From contig NZ_SLZF01000018.1 in the NCBI RefSeq assembly GCF_004341515.1, positions 1-51,026 of the forward strand: a DNA stretch of 51,026 nt, given 5' to 3'. Positions 24,409-32,372 of the stretch are shown here, in pieces. The notes under the pieces are model-generated. The model saw only the letters and a list, made by a program, of their open reading frames with translations, was not told where the DNA came from and ran no database searches. The translations under genes were made by a program, and so were the position numbers. Position 1 is the first letter of the stretch; every line of letters starts with the position of its first letter. Source of the DNA: Allobosea sp. BK604. Lineage in GTDB: Bacteria; Pseudomonadota; Alphaproteobacteria; Rhizobiales; Beijerinckiaceae.

Positions 24409-25146
24409 ATGGACAGTCACATCCTCGAACTCGACGGCGTGGTCGGCGGCTACGGCGCCATGACCATCCTCAACGGCACCACGTTCAAGGTGAGGCGCGC
24501 CGCGATCACCACCGTGATCGGCCCCAATGGCGCCGGCAAATCGACCGTGTTCAAGGCGATCTTCGGCCTGCTGAAAGTGCGCGAGGGCCATATCCGGCTC
24601 GAAGGCAAGGAGATCACCAACTGGAACCAGCGCCGGCTGCTGGAGGCCGGCATCTGCTACGTGCCGCAGGGCCGCAACATCTTCCCGGAACTGTCCGTGC
24701 GGCACAATATCGAGCTCGGCTCGGTCGCGGCCCACAGCCATATCACCGACATGCCCCGGCGGCTCGAGGCCGCGCTCGACCGCTTTCCGGCGCTGCGCCG
24801 CAAGGCCGACCAGCAGGCCTCGACCCTGTCGGGCGGGGAGCAGAAACAGCTCGAGATCGTGCGCGGCCTGCTGCTCGACCCCAAGCTCGTGCTGATCGAC
24901 GAGCCTTCGATCGGCCTCTCGCCGATGATGGTGCAGGAGACCTTCGGCATCCTCAGGGATTTGCGCTCGCGCGGCGTCACCATCCTGATGGTCGAGCAGA
25001 ACGCGCGCTCGGCGCTGGAGATCTCCGACGAAGGCCTGGTGCTCGAACTCGGCCAGACCCGGATGCAGGGCCCGGCAGCCGAGATCCTCGCCGACCCGCG
25101 CGTCGGCCAGCTCTTCCTGGGCGGCGCGATGACGGAGGCGGCGTGA
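24409..25146 (+). CDS. ABC transporter ATP-binding protein, LivF family
   Basis: This is the second ATPase, 245 residues from the ATG at 24409 (a GTG three bases earlier is also open). GGGAGA lies nine bases upstream. Walker A is GPNGAGKSTVFKAI, the signature LSGGEQKQLEIVRGL, Walker B LVLIDEPSIGLSP, and the switch His position is replaced by Gln in LMVEQNARSAL, as is usual in LivF (VEQN). CYVPQGRNIFPELSVRHNIELG is the standard Q-loop region. It completes a five-gene LIV-type importer. A 175-base gap with a small palindrome separates it from the oxidoreductase. Confidence 0.93.
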   Translation: MDSHILELDGVVGGYGAMTILNGTTFKVRRAAITTVIGPNGAGKSTVFKAIFGLLKVREGHIRLEGKEITNWNQRRLLEAGICYVPQGRNIFPELSVRHNIELGSVAAHSHITDMPRRLEAALDRFPALRRKADQQASTLSGGEQKQLEIVRGLLLDPKLVLIDEPSIGLSPMMVQETFGILRDLRSRGVTILMVEQNARSALEISDEGLVLELGQTRMQGPAAEILADPRVGQLFLGGAMTEAA

Positions 25147-25191
25147 TGACGGACAAGGCGCATCTGCCCTTCTTCCCCTGCGGGAACCTGC

Positions 25192-25214
25192 CCTTCTCCC
25201 CCTGCGGGAGAAGG
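25192..25214. repeat. Short extragenic hairpin CCTTCTCCC...GGGAGAAGG
   Basis: A perfect 9-bp inverted repeat with a 5-base centre lies in the 175-base gap between the LivF-type gene and the Gfo/Idh/MocA gene, preceded by a partial copy (CCTTCTTCCCCTGCGGGAA). It is a common type of bacterial interspersed palindrome. The 60-codon frame across it is not a gene. Confidence 0.75.
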
Positions 25215-25321
25215 TGGCTCGGCGTAGCCGAGACGGATGATGGGTCGCGCGACCTTGCTCGTCCCTATCGGCAGGCGTCGCGCGAGGCGGCAGGTCGCAT
25301 TTCCGTGGAAGGGCCAGCTCG

Positions 25322-26389
25322 ATGAGCGCAAAGCTCCAGATCGCGCTGATCGGCGCCGGGCTGATCGGGCGCGCGCATCTCACCCGGATCGAGGCCTCGC
25401 CGGATTGCGCGATCGCCGCGATCTGCGACCCGACGGAAGCGGCGCAGGCGCTCGCGGCCGAGCGCGGCGTGCGCTGGTTTCCCTCGCAGCGCGAGATGCT
25501 GGCGCTGATCAAGCCGGACGGCGCGATCATCGCGACACCCAATGCGCTGCATGTGCCTGGCGCCATCGACTGCCTGGAAGCCGGCGTTCCCGTGCTGGTC
25601 GAGAAGCCGCTGGCCGAGAGCGTCGCCGCGGCGCAAAGGCTGATCGATGCGCAGGCGCGGACCGGCATCGCCGTGCTTGCCGGCCATCACCGCCGCCACA
25701 ACCCGATCGTAAGGGAAGCCCGCCGCATCGTGCAGGGCGGCGAGATTGGCCGGCTGGTCGCCGTCAACGCGCTCTTCCTGATCCGCAAGCCCGACGATTA
25801 TTTCGAGGTCGCCTGGCGGCGCGAGCCGGGCGGCGGGCCGGTGCTGATCAACCTGATCCACGATATCGACAACCTGCGCTTCATCTGCGGCGAGATCGCG
25901 AGCGTGCAGGCGATGGTGTCCAGCGCGACGCGTGGCCTTGCCGTCGAGGATACCGCAGCGCTGATCTTCCGCTTCGCCAATGGCGCGCTCGGCACGGCGA
26001 CGGTCTCCGACGCGACGCCCTCGCCCTGGAGCTGGGAGCTCAGTTCAGGCGAGAACAAGGCCTATCCGCAGCGCGACGGGCATTGCTACCTGATCGCCGG
26101 CAGCGAGGGCTCGCTCGCCCTGCCGAAGCTCGAGCATTGGCGCTACGAGGGCAAGGCCGGCTGGTGGGAGCCGCTCTCGCAGAGCGATCGCGGCGTCCCG
26201 GCCGTCGAGCCGCTCGCCGAACAGCTCCGACATTTCTGTGCGGTGATCCGCGGCGAGGAACAGCCGATCACCAGCGCCGCCGATGCGGCTCAAACGCTCG
26301 CCGTGGTCGAAGCCGTGAGCGAAGCGGCAGCGACCGGCAGCATCGTCTCACTCTCCGATCCAAGCTTCAGCGGGATGCGCGCGGCATGA
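25322..26389 (+). CDS. Gfo/Idh/MocA-family NAD(P)-dependent dehydrogenase
   Basis: The 355-residue oxidoreductase has an N-terminal Rossmann domain (IALIGAGLIGRAHLTRI, residues 7-23) and the invariant VEKPLAES (catalytic Lys of the EKP motif, near residue 98). The C-terminal substrate domain contains GGGPVLINLIHDIDNLRFICGE, matching the GGGxxxDxGxHxxD-type active-site helix with His-Asp present. The family works on inositols, sugars and other cyclic polyols. GGAAGGG upstream supports the ATG at 25322. Its stop overlaps the start of the dehydroshikimate dehydratase (ATGA), so it is tightly coupled to that step. It may be a second shikimate/quinate dehydrogenase, which is inference. Confidence 0.88.
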   Translation: MSAKLQIALIGAGLIGRAHLTRIEASPDCAIAAICDPTEAAQALAAERGVRWFPSQREMLALIKPDGAIIATPNALHVPGAIDCLEAGVPVLVEKPLAESVAAAQRLIDAQARTGIAVLAGHHRRHNPIVREARRIVQGGEIGRLVAVNALFLIRKPDDYFEVAWRREPGGGPVLINLIHDIDNLRFICGEIASVQAMVSSATRGLAVEDTAALIFRFANGALGTATVSDATPSPWSWELSSGENKAYPQRDGHCYLIAGSEGSLALPKLEHWRYEGKAGWWEPLSQSDRGVPAVEPLAEQLRHFCAVIRGEEQPITSAADAAQTLAVVEAVSEAAATGSIVSLSDPSFSGMRAA

Positions 26390-28263
26390 ACCCGACCTCG
26401 ATCGCCACCGTTTCCCTCAGCGGTGATCTCGCCGAAAAGCTCGCCGCCATCGCCTCGGCCGGGTTCGATGCGGTCGAGGTCTTCGAGAACGATTTCCTGA
26501 CCTTCGACGGCAGCCCGCGCGATGTCGGCAGGATGATCGCCGATCTCGGCCTCAGGATCGCCGCGTTCCAGCCCTTCCGCGATTTCGAGGGCATGCCGGA
26601 GCCGCTGCGTGCTCGCGCCTTCGCCCGGGCCGAGCGCAAATTCGGGATCATGAACGAGCTCGGCGCCGAGCTGATGCTGATCTGCTCGAATGTCTCGCCG
26701 CAGGCGCTGGGCGGGATCGACCGCGCCGCCGCCGATCTGCACGACCTCGGTGCGCTGGCCGAGAAGCACGGCGTCAAGGTCGGCTTCGAGGCGCTCGCCT
26801 GGGGCCGGCATGTCAGCGACTATCGCGACGCCTGGGAGATCGTGCGCCGCGCCGGCCATTCCAGTATCGGGCTCATCCTCGATTCCTTCCACACCTTCGC
26901 CCGCCGCTCGCCGCTGGGGCCGATCGCCTCGATTCCCGGCGACCGCATCTTCCTGGTCCAGCTCGCCGATGCGCCGCAGCTCGAGATGGACGTGCTGAGC
27001 TGGAGCCGGCATTTCCGTTGCTTCCCCGGCCAGGGCGACCTGCCGGTCGCCGATTTCGTCAGGGCGATCGAGGCGACGGGCTACAAGGGGGCGCTGTCGC
27101 TGGAGATCTTCAACGACCAGTTCCGTGCCGGCTCGGCGCGCCGGCTCGCGACGGACGGGGTGCGCTCGCTGATCCAGCTTGCGGACCAGATCGAGCCGAC
27201 CCTGCCGCCGCGCGCGCATTGCCTCGGCGTCGAGTTCATCGAGTTCGCACTCGACGAGGAGACCGCGCATGAGCTGGCAAATCTCCTGTCCGCGCTCGGC
27301 TTCCGCCAGACCGGCACGCATCTCAGCAAGGCCGTGACGCGCTGGAGCCAGGGCGGCATCAACCTCGTGCTCAACACGGAGAAGGACGGCTTCGCCCAGT
27401 CGCATGCGATCATGCACGGGCCCGGCGTCTGCGCCATCGGCCTGCGCGTCGCCGATGTCGGCCAGGCGATGGCGCGGGCGCGCGACCTGCGCATTCCCTC
27501 CTTCGAGCAGCCGGTCGCGGCGGGCGAGATGCAGATCCCGGCCATCCGCGGCGTTGGCGGCTCGCTGATCTATTTCACCGAGCCGAAGGGCGATCTCGGC
27601 CATGTCTGGGAGAAGGAGTTCGTCGCTTCGGCCGAGGCGCAGGCGTCCTCGCCGGCGCTGCTGACCAGCGTCGACCATATCTCGCAGTCGATGGACTACG
27701 AGGAGATGCTGTCCTGGCTGCTGTTCTACACCGCGCTGTTCGAGCTGGAGCGCATTCCGCAGACCGCGGTCGCCGACCCGGCCGGGCTGGTCGAGAGCCG
27801 GCCGATCATCAGCCATGACGGCGCCGTGCGCTTCGTGCTGAACGGCTCGCAGGCACAGCGGACGCTGTCCTCGCGCTTCGTCTCCGAGCATTTCGGCTCG
27901 GGCGTGCAGCATATCGCCTTCGACGCGCCCGACATTTTCGCGGCGGTCGACGCGATGCGGGCGGCGGGACTGTCATTCCTCGACATTCCCGAGAACTATT
28001 ATGAGGATCTGGAGGCGCGGCACGGGCTCGACCCTGAGTTCATCGACCGGCTGCAGGAGCACCATATCCTCTACGACCGCGACGGCGAGGCCGAGTTCCT
28101 GCAGGTCTATACCCATGTCTTCGCGCAGCGCTTCTTCTTCGAGATCGTCGAGCGGCGCGGCGGCTATTCCGGCTTCGGCGCGGTCAACGCGCCGGTCAGG
28201 CTGGCTGCGCAGGCCCGCGAGGCGCGGCCCGTGACGGTGCCGCGGCCGCTGCGAGAGCTCTGA
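26386..28263 (+). CDS. quiC: 3-Dehydroshikimate dehydratase, QuiC1 type, fused to HPPD-like domain
   Basis: The protein converts 3-dehydroshikimate to protocatechuate, the key step joining quinate/shikimate use to the beta-ketoadipate pathway. Its 625 residues form two parts. Residues 1-270 are a sugar-phosphate-isomerase-like TIM barrel with candidate metal ligands E135 (VGFEALAWG), D166 (LILDSFH), Q192 (FLVQLADAP) and E240 (ALSLEIFND). Residues 290-600 are a pair of VOC modules like 4-hydroxyphenylpyruvate dioxygenase, with a complete H431/H509/E586 facial triad (VDHISQSM, VQHIAFD, FFFEIVERRG). This fused arrangement is known from Pseudomonas QuiC1, where the barrel is the dehydratase. It is the last gene of the operon. 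Confidence 0.9.
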   Translation: MNPTSIATVSLSGDLAEKLAAIASAGFDAVEVFENDFLTFDGSPRDVGRMIADLGLRIAAFQPFRDFEGMPEPLRARAFARAERKFGIMNELGAELMLICSNVSPQALGGIDRAAADLHDLGALAEKHGVKVGFEALAWGRHVSDYRDAWEIVRRAGHSSIGLILDSFHTFARRSPLGPIASIPGDRIFLVQLADAPQLEMDVLSWSRHFRCFPGQGDLPVADFVRAIEATGYKGALSLEIFNDQFRAGSARRLATDGVRSLIQLADQIEPTLPPRAHCLGVEFIEFALDEETAHELANLLSALGFRQTGTHLSKAVTRWSQGGINLVLNTEKDGFAQSHAIMHGPGVCAIGLRVADVGQAMARARDLRIPSFEQPVAAGEMQIPAIRGVGGSLIYFTEPKGDLGHVWEKEFVASAEAQASSPALLTSVDHISQSMDYEEMLSWLLFYTALFELERIPQTAVADPAGLVESRPIISHDGAVRFVLNGSQAQRTLSSRFVSEHFGSGVQHIAFDAPDIFAAVDAMRAAGLSFLDIPENYYEDLEARHGLDPEFIDRLQEHHILYDRDGEAEFLQVYTHVFAQRFFFEIVERRGGYSGFGAVNAPVRLAAQAREARPVTVPRPLREL

Positions 28264-28279
28264 GATTCCCAAAGACCCT

Positions 28280-29440
28280 TTAGTAGGAGCGCGGCAGGCC
28301 GAGTACGTGCTCGGCGAGGTAGGACAGGATCAGGTTGGTCGAGATCGGCGCGACCTGATAGAGCCGCGTCTCCCTGAACTTGCGCTCGACATCATATTCC
28401 TCGGCGAAGGCGAAGCCGCCATGGGTCTGGACGCAGGCCTCGGCCGCCGCCCAGGACGCTTCCGCCGCCAGCAGCTTCGCCATATTGGCCTCGGCGCCGC
28501 AATCGAGCCCGGCCTCGTAGAGCCGCGCTGCCTCGCGCACCATCAGCTCGGCGGCGCGCATCTGGGCATAGGCCTTGGCGATGGGGAATTGCACGCCCTG
28601 GTTCTGGCCGATCGGCCGGCCGAAGACGACGCGCTCGCCGGCATAGGCGCTCGCCTTCTCGATGAACCATTTGGCATCGCCGACGCATTCCGCCGCGATC
28701 AGGATGCGCTCGGCATTCATGCCGGAGAGGATGTAGCGGAAGCCCCTGCCCTCCTCGCCGACAAGGTTCTCGGCGGGAACCTCGACATTGTCGAAGAAGA
28801 CCTCGGTGGTGGAATGGTTCATCATCGCGCGGATCGGGCGGATGCTCATGCCGGCCTGGCTGGCGGCGCGCATGTCGACGATGAAGACGGACATGCCGTC
28901 GGTGCGCTTGGCCACCTGATCCTTCGGCGTGGTGCGGGCAAGCAGCAGCATCAGGTCCGATTGCGCGGCGCGCGAGGTCCAGACCTTCTGGCCGTTGACC
29001 ACGTAAACATCGCCCTTGCGAGTGGCGAAGGTCTTGATCGAGGTCGTATCGGTGCCGCTGGTCGGCTCGGTGACGCCGAAGGCCTGCAGGCGCAATTCGC
29101 CGCGCGCGATCGCCGGCAGGTAGCGCTGCTTCTGCGCCTCGCTGCCATGCCGCAGCAGCGCGCCCATGATGTACATCTGGGCATGGCAGGCGGCGCCGTT
29201 GCAGCCGGCGCGCTGGATCTCCTCCAGGATCGCCGCGGCGGCCGACAGCGGCAGACCGGCGCCGCCAAACTCTTCGGGAATCAGGGCGGCGAGATAGCCG
29301 GCCTCGGTCAGCGCCGTCACGAACTCGGCCGGGTAGCGCTGCTCGCGGTCGAGCTTGCGCCAGTATTCGCCGGGGAAACCGGCGCAGAGCTTGCGCACCT
29401 CCTCACGGATCTCGGCATGGTCGGCAGCGGGCTCGCGCAT
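28280..29440 (-). CDS. Acyl-CoA dehydrogenase-family protein
   Basis: The 386-residue flavoprotein of the acyl-CoA dehydrogenase family has an N-terminal helical domain (YPAEFVTALTEAGYLAALIPEEFGGAGL), a middle beta domain (QAFGVTEPTSGTDTTSIKTFATR, YVVNGQKVWTSRA) and a C-terminal helical bundle (GRPIGQNQGVQFPIAKAYAQM, CVQTHGGFAFAEEYDVERKFRETRLYQ). At the position where medium-chain enzymes have the catalytic Glu (IYEGT), this one reads VAPIST, so the base must be elsewhere or the reaction differs. The start at 29440 (MREPAADHAEI) is chosen on family length; the frame stays open upstream. It is convergent with quiC (16 bases apart) and divergent from the alcohol dehydrogenase. Confidence 0.88.
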   Translation of the reverse strand: MREPAADHAEIREEVRKLCAGFPGEYWRKLDREQRYPAEFVTALTEAGYLAALIPEEFGGAGLPLSAAAAILEEIQRAGCNGAACHAQMYIMGALLRHGSEAQKQRYLPAIARGELRLQAFGVTEPTSGTDTTSIKTFATRKGDVYVVNGQKVWTSRAAQSDLMLLLARTTPKDQVAKRTDGMSVFIVDMRAASQAGMSIRPIRAMMNHSTTEVFFDNVEVPAENLVGEEGRGFRYILSGMNAERILIAAECVGDAKWFIEKASAYAGERVVFGRPIGQNQGVQFPIAKAYAQMRAAELMVREAARLYEAGLDCGAEANMAKLLAAEASWAAAEACVQTHGGFAFAEEYDVERKFRETRLYQVAPISTNLILSYLAEHVLGLPRSY

Positions 29441-29572
29441 CGGTCGGTCTCGTCTCGGAACTGGCGGGCGGAACAATCGGGCTGATAAGCTCGCAGGACA
29501 AGCTGCAGCATCTGACCGGATCGATATCCGCTCCGGATGCTGCAGATCGTGGTCATGCATCGAGGAAACGCC

Positions 29573-30697
29573 GTGAAGATCCGCGCCGCCGTCCTGAACG
29601 CCAGCCCCGTCGCCGCGCCCTATGCGCAGACAAAGCCGCTCGCAATCGAGGAGCTGGAGCTCGCCCCGCCCGGCCATGGCGAGGTGCTGGTCAGGATCCG
29701 GGCCGCGGGCCTCTGCCATTCCGATCTCTCGGTGATCGACGGCAACCGGCCGCGCCCGGTGCCGATGGTGCTCGGCCACGAGGCCGCGGGCGAGGTGGTC
29801 GAGCCCGGGCCGGGCGTCGACAACCTCGAGAAGGGCGACCGGGTCATCATGGTCTTCGTGCCCTCCTGCGGCCATTGCGCGCCGTGCAGCGAGGGCCGGC
29901 CGGCGCTGTGCGAGCCGGGCAATGCCGCCAATGGGCGGGGCGAGCTGATCGGCGGCGGCAAGCGGCTCTCCGCCAATGGCAAGCCGGTGAACCATCATAT
30001 CGGCGTCTCCGCCTTCGCCGAGCATGCGGTGATCTCGCGCCGCTCGCTGGTGAAGGTCGAGGCCGAGATTCCGCACGAGATCGCGGCACTCTTCGGCTGC
30101 GCCGTGCTGACCGGCGTCGGCGCGGTGGTGAACACGGCCAAGGTCAGGGCCGGCGAGAGCGTCGCCGTGGTGGGTCTCGGCGGCGTCGGCCTCAGCGCCC
30201 TGCTCGGCGCGGCAGCGGCCGGCGCCTCGCGCATCGTCGCGGTCGACCTCGCCGAGGACAAGCTCAGGATCGCACGCGAGCTCGGCGCGACCGATACGTT
30301 CAACGCCGCCGATCCGGACGTGATCGACAGGATCAAGGCCGCGACCAGGGGCGGCGTCGACCATGGGCTGGAAATGGCCGGCTCGGTGAAGGCGCTCGAC
30401 CTTGCCTACCAGATCACCCGACGTGGCGGCACGACGACGACTGCCGGGCTCGCGGCGCCCTCGCATTCGCTCTCGCTGGCGCCGGTCAAGCTCGTCGCCG
30501 AAGAGCGGACGCTGAAGGGCTCCTATGTCGGCAGCTGCATCCCGCTGCGCGACATCCCGCGCTTCATCGAGCTCTATCAGCGCGGCAAGCTGCCGGTCGA
30601 CAAGCTCCTGACCAGCACCAGCGGGCTCGACGGGATCAACGAGGGCTTCGACGCCCTGGCGGAAGGCCGCACCATCCGGCATGTGATCGTGATGTGA
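29573..30697 (+). CDS. Zinc-dependent alcohol dehydrogenase (MDR family)
   Basis: The 374-residue medium-chain dehydrogenase starts with GTG (VKIRAAVLNAS), with GAGGAAA placed correctly upstream; ATGs at 29537 and 29555 lack this. Catalytic zinc ligands are C48 (GLCHSD) and H69 (LGHEAAG). The structural zinc lobe is SCGHCAPCSEGRPALC. The NAD-binding loop is VVGLGGVGLSALLGAAAAGA, with the following Asp (IVAVDLAEDKL) favouring NAD. The closing segment GSYVGSCIPLRDIPRFIELYQRGKLPVDKL places it with class III-like and aryl/long-chain alcohol dehydrogenases. The substrate is not known. It may share a promoter region with the divergent acyl-CoA dehydrogenase, suggesting linked oxidation steps. Confidence 0.92.
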   Translation: MKIRAAVLNASPVAAPYAQTKPLAIEELELAPPGHGEVLVRIRAAGLCHSDLSVIDGNRPRPVPMVLGHEAAGEVVEPGPGVDNLEKGDRVIMVFVPSCGHCAPCSEGRPALCEPGNAANGRGELIGGGKRLSANGKPVNHHIGVSAFAEHAVISRRSLVKVEAEIPHEIAALFGCAVLTGVGAVVNTAKVRAGESVAVVGLGGVGLSALLGAAAAGASRIVAVDLAEDKLRIARELGATDTFNAADPDVIDRIKAATRGGVDHGLEMAGSVKALDLAYQITRRGGTTTTAGLAAPSHSLSLAPVKLVAEERTLKGSYVGSCIPLRDIPRFIELYQRGKLPVDKLLTSTSGLDGINEGFDALAEGRTIRHVIVM

Positions 30698-30734
30698 GGC
30701 CGCGCCCTTCAGACGGTCCCGAAGACCGGAGCTG

Positions 30735-31196
30735 TCAAAGCGGCAACAACGCGTCAGGCTTCACGTCGCCGATCGATGCGTAAGTGTGCGTTTCCCTGAC
30801 GCCTGGAAGCGGCAGGATGACCCTCTGCAGGAAGTCCTGAAATGTCGCCATGTCAGCTATTCGTGCTTTGACCAGGTAGTCGAAACCACCAATCACCATA
30901 TGGCATTCGATGATTTCGGGTGCCTTCGCAACAGCGTCCGCGAAGCGGTCGAAGACGTGCGGGGCGGTATGATCGAGCCTCACCTCGATGAAGACGAGCG
31001 TGCCGCGTCCGATCTTAGAGGGTTCGAGCACGGCCCGGACGGCGCGCATAAAGCCTTCACTGAAAAGACGCTTGATGCGCTGCGATGCGCCGGTCGGTGA
31101 CAACCCGACGCGTTGGGCGAGGTCGAGCACGGTCCGACGACCATCTTCCTGCAACAGCCCCAGCAGCATCCGGTCGACGCGGTCCAGATCACTCAT
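30735..31196 (-). CDS. Lrp/AsnC-family regulator (next to cyclodeaminase)
   Basis: The 153-residue feast/famine regulator has an N-terminal winged HTH at residues 1-60 (LDRVDRMLLGLLQEDGRRTVLDLAQRVGLSPTGASQRIKRL) and a C-terminal RAM ligand domain (FIEVRLDHTAPHVFDRFADAVAKAPEIIECHMVIGGFDYLVKARIADMATFQDFL). RAM domains bind amino acids between subunits of an octamer. The start at 31196 (MSDLDRVDRM) is preferred over 31238, which adds a non-family tail. It is divergent from the ornithine-cyclodeaminase-like gene, with a 15-bp dyad between them, so it likely regulates that gene in response to an amino acid. Base composition is lower in GC than the flanks. Confidence 0.92.
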   Translation of the reverse strand: MSDLDRVDRMLLGLLQEDGRRTVLDLAQRVGLSPTGASQRIKRLFSEGFMRAVRAVLEPSKIGRGTLVFIEVRLDHTAPHVFDRFADAVAKAPEIIECHMVIGGFDYLVKARIADMATFQDFLQRVILPLPGVRETHTYASIGDVKPDALLPL

Positions 31197-31225
31197 ATTG
31201 GATTCGCACCCTTTTGGGCCAAGAA

Positions 31226-31240
31226 GCGTGACAATCACGC
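31226..31240. promoter_or_regulatory. Candidate Lrp-type operator, 15-bp dyad
   Basis: GCGTGA-CAA-TCACGC is a perfect 6-bp inverted repeat with a 3-base centre, 30 bases upstream of the lrp start and 97 bases upstream of the cyclodeaminase start. A 15-bp dyad is the usual size of an Lrp/AsnC site. A divergent regulator-target pair supports the call. Confidence 0.5.
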
Positions 31241-31336
31241 AAACTCATCGAAATCAGCATATTTCATCACGCCGGTTTGCCGCAATACGGTTTGAAAGGC
31301 ACTGAACGCCTGGCCGGAACGAAGGCAAGCAGCATC

Positions 31337-32329
31337 ATGGACAGCACACAACCTGCCTCGAGCAATCACGCAAAGGGTGAGATCAGGATTCTCTCGCTGA
31401 GCGAAGCGGAGGTCAAAGAATGTATCGACCTCCGCAACCTGCTCGACGCATTGGCGGAGGGTTTCAAAGCACTATCCGACGGTCATGTCGCCAATCCGGC
31501 GCGACCGCAGCTCGATATTCCCGGTGCAGGCTATTCGCTGGCGATGCCGGCCTGGATGAAGGGCATGCATTTGACCGTAAAACTGGTCAATGTGTTCGAA
31601 GGGAATATCGCCCGGGGAATCCCAAGCCACCTCGCGACAATCCACCTCTTCGATCCAGAAACAGGCGCGCCTGTTTGCATGATGGATGGCACCTACATCA
31701 CGGCCGTACGCACGTCCGGCTCGGCCGTCCTTTCGGTGCGGGAGCTCGCCAGGCGCAATGCCAAGGTCGCGACCGTCGTGGGCGCCGGCGTTCAAGCCAG
31801 CCAACACCTTCACCTGTTGCCGCTCGTTCGGGATTTTCAGGACATCCGGGTCGTCTCGAAGGATTTTGCCGATGCGCAGGCGCTGGCTTCACGCCACCCA
31901 GGTGTCACAGCCGTCGAGGACCTCGAGGCCGCGGTGCGCTCTTCGGATGTCGTGTGCCTCGCGACGCATTCCTACGTCCCGGTGATATCCGCGGAATGGG
32001 TTCGACCGGGGACGCATGTGTCTTCGGTCGGCGTCGCGCCACCCGGCGGCGAGTTGCCGATCGACCTGATCGCTCGCGGCAAGCTCTTCGTCGAGGCGCG
32101 GGACTCCTTCTTGCCAACACCGGTGGGTTGCTGCGAACTTGCAAATATCGATCCGGAGGCAGGCACCGACCTTGGTGCGATGTTGCTGGGGCAGCGACCA
32201 GGCCGGACGTCAGATCAGCAGATCACGATCTACAAGGCCATGGGCGTCGCCATGGAGGATATGGTGGCCGCCGACCTCGCATACCGCGAGGCCAGACGCC
32301 TGGGTGTGGGCCACGCTATGTCTCTCTAA
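31337..32329 (+). CDS. Ornithine cyclodeaminase / mu-crystallin family protein
   Basis: The 330-residue NAD(P)-binding enzyme belongs to the family that includes ornithine cyclodeaminase, archaeal alanine dehydrogenase, ketimine reductase and related amino- or imino-acid enzymes. Visible landmarks are IRILSLSEAEVKECIDLRNLLDALAEGF, the substrate lysine in MHLTVKLVNVFEGN, and MMDGTYITAVRTSGSAVLS. The Rossmann loop is VVGAGVQASQHLHLL. The C-terminal EARDSFLPTPVGCCELANIDPEAG is less typical, with a Cys pair. Which amino or imino acid it uses cannot be told. It is divergent from an Lrp/AsnC gene, the usual arrangement for amino-acid catabolism. It has lower GC and looser codon use than its neighbours, consistent with later acquisition. 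Confidence 0.88.
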   Translation: MDSTQPASSNHAKGEIRILSLSEAEVKECIDLRNLLDALAEGFKALSDGHVANPARPQLDIPGAGYSLAMPAWMKGMHLTVKLVNVFEGNIARGIPSHLATIHLFDPETGAPVCMMDGTYITAVRTSGSAVLSVRELARRNAKVATVVGAGVQASQHLHLLPLVRDFQDIRVVSKDFADAQALASRHPGVTAVEDLEAAVRSSDVVCLATHSYVPVISAEWVRPGTHVSSVGVAPPGGELPIDLIARGKLFVEARDSFLPTPVGCCELANIDPEAGTDLGAMLLGQRPGRTSDQQITIYKAMGVAMEDMVAADLAYREARRLGVGHAMSL

Positions 32330-32372
32330 GGCACTTTCGAGCGACGCGGATAACGGTTCGCTCGAGAATACG

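Noticed and set aside
25143..25325. 60-codon frame after the LivF-type gene
   Set aside because: Most of it is the CCTTCTCCC/GGGAGAAGG palindrome and its surroundings; there is no family match.
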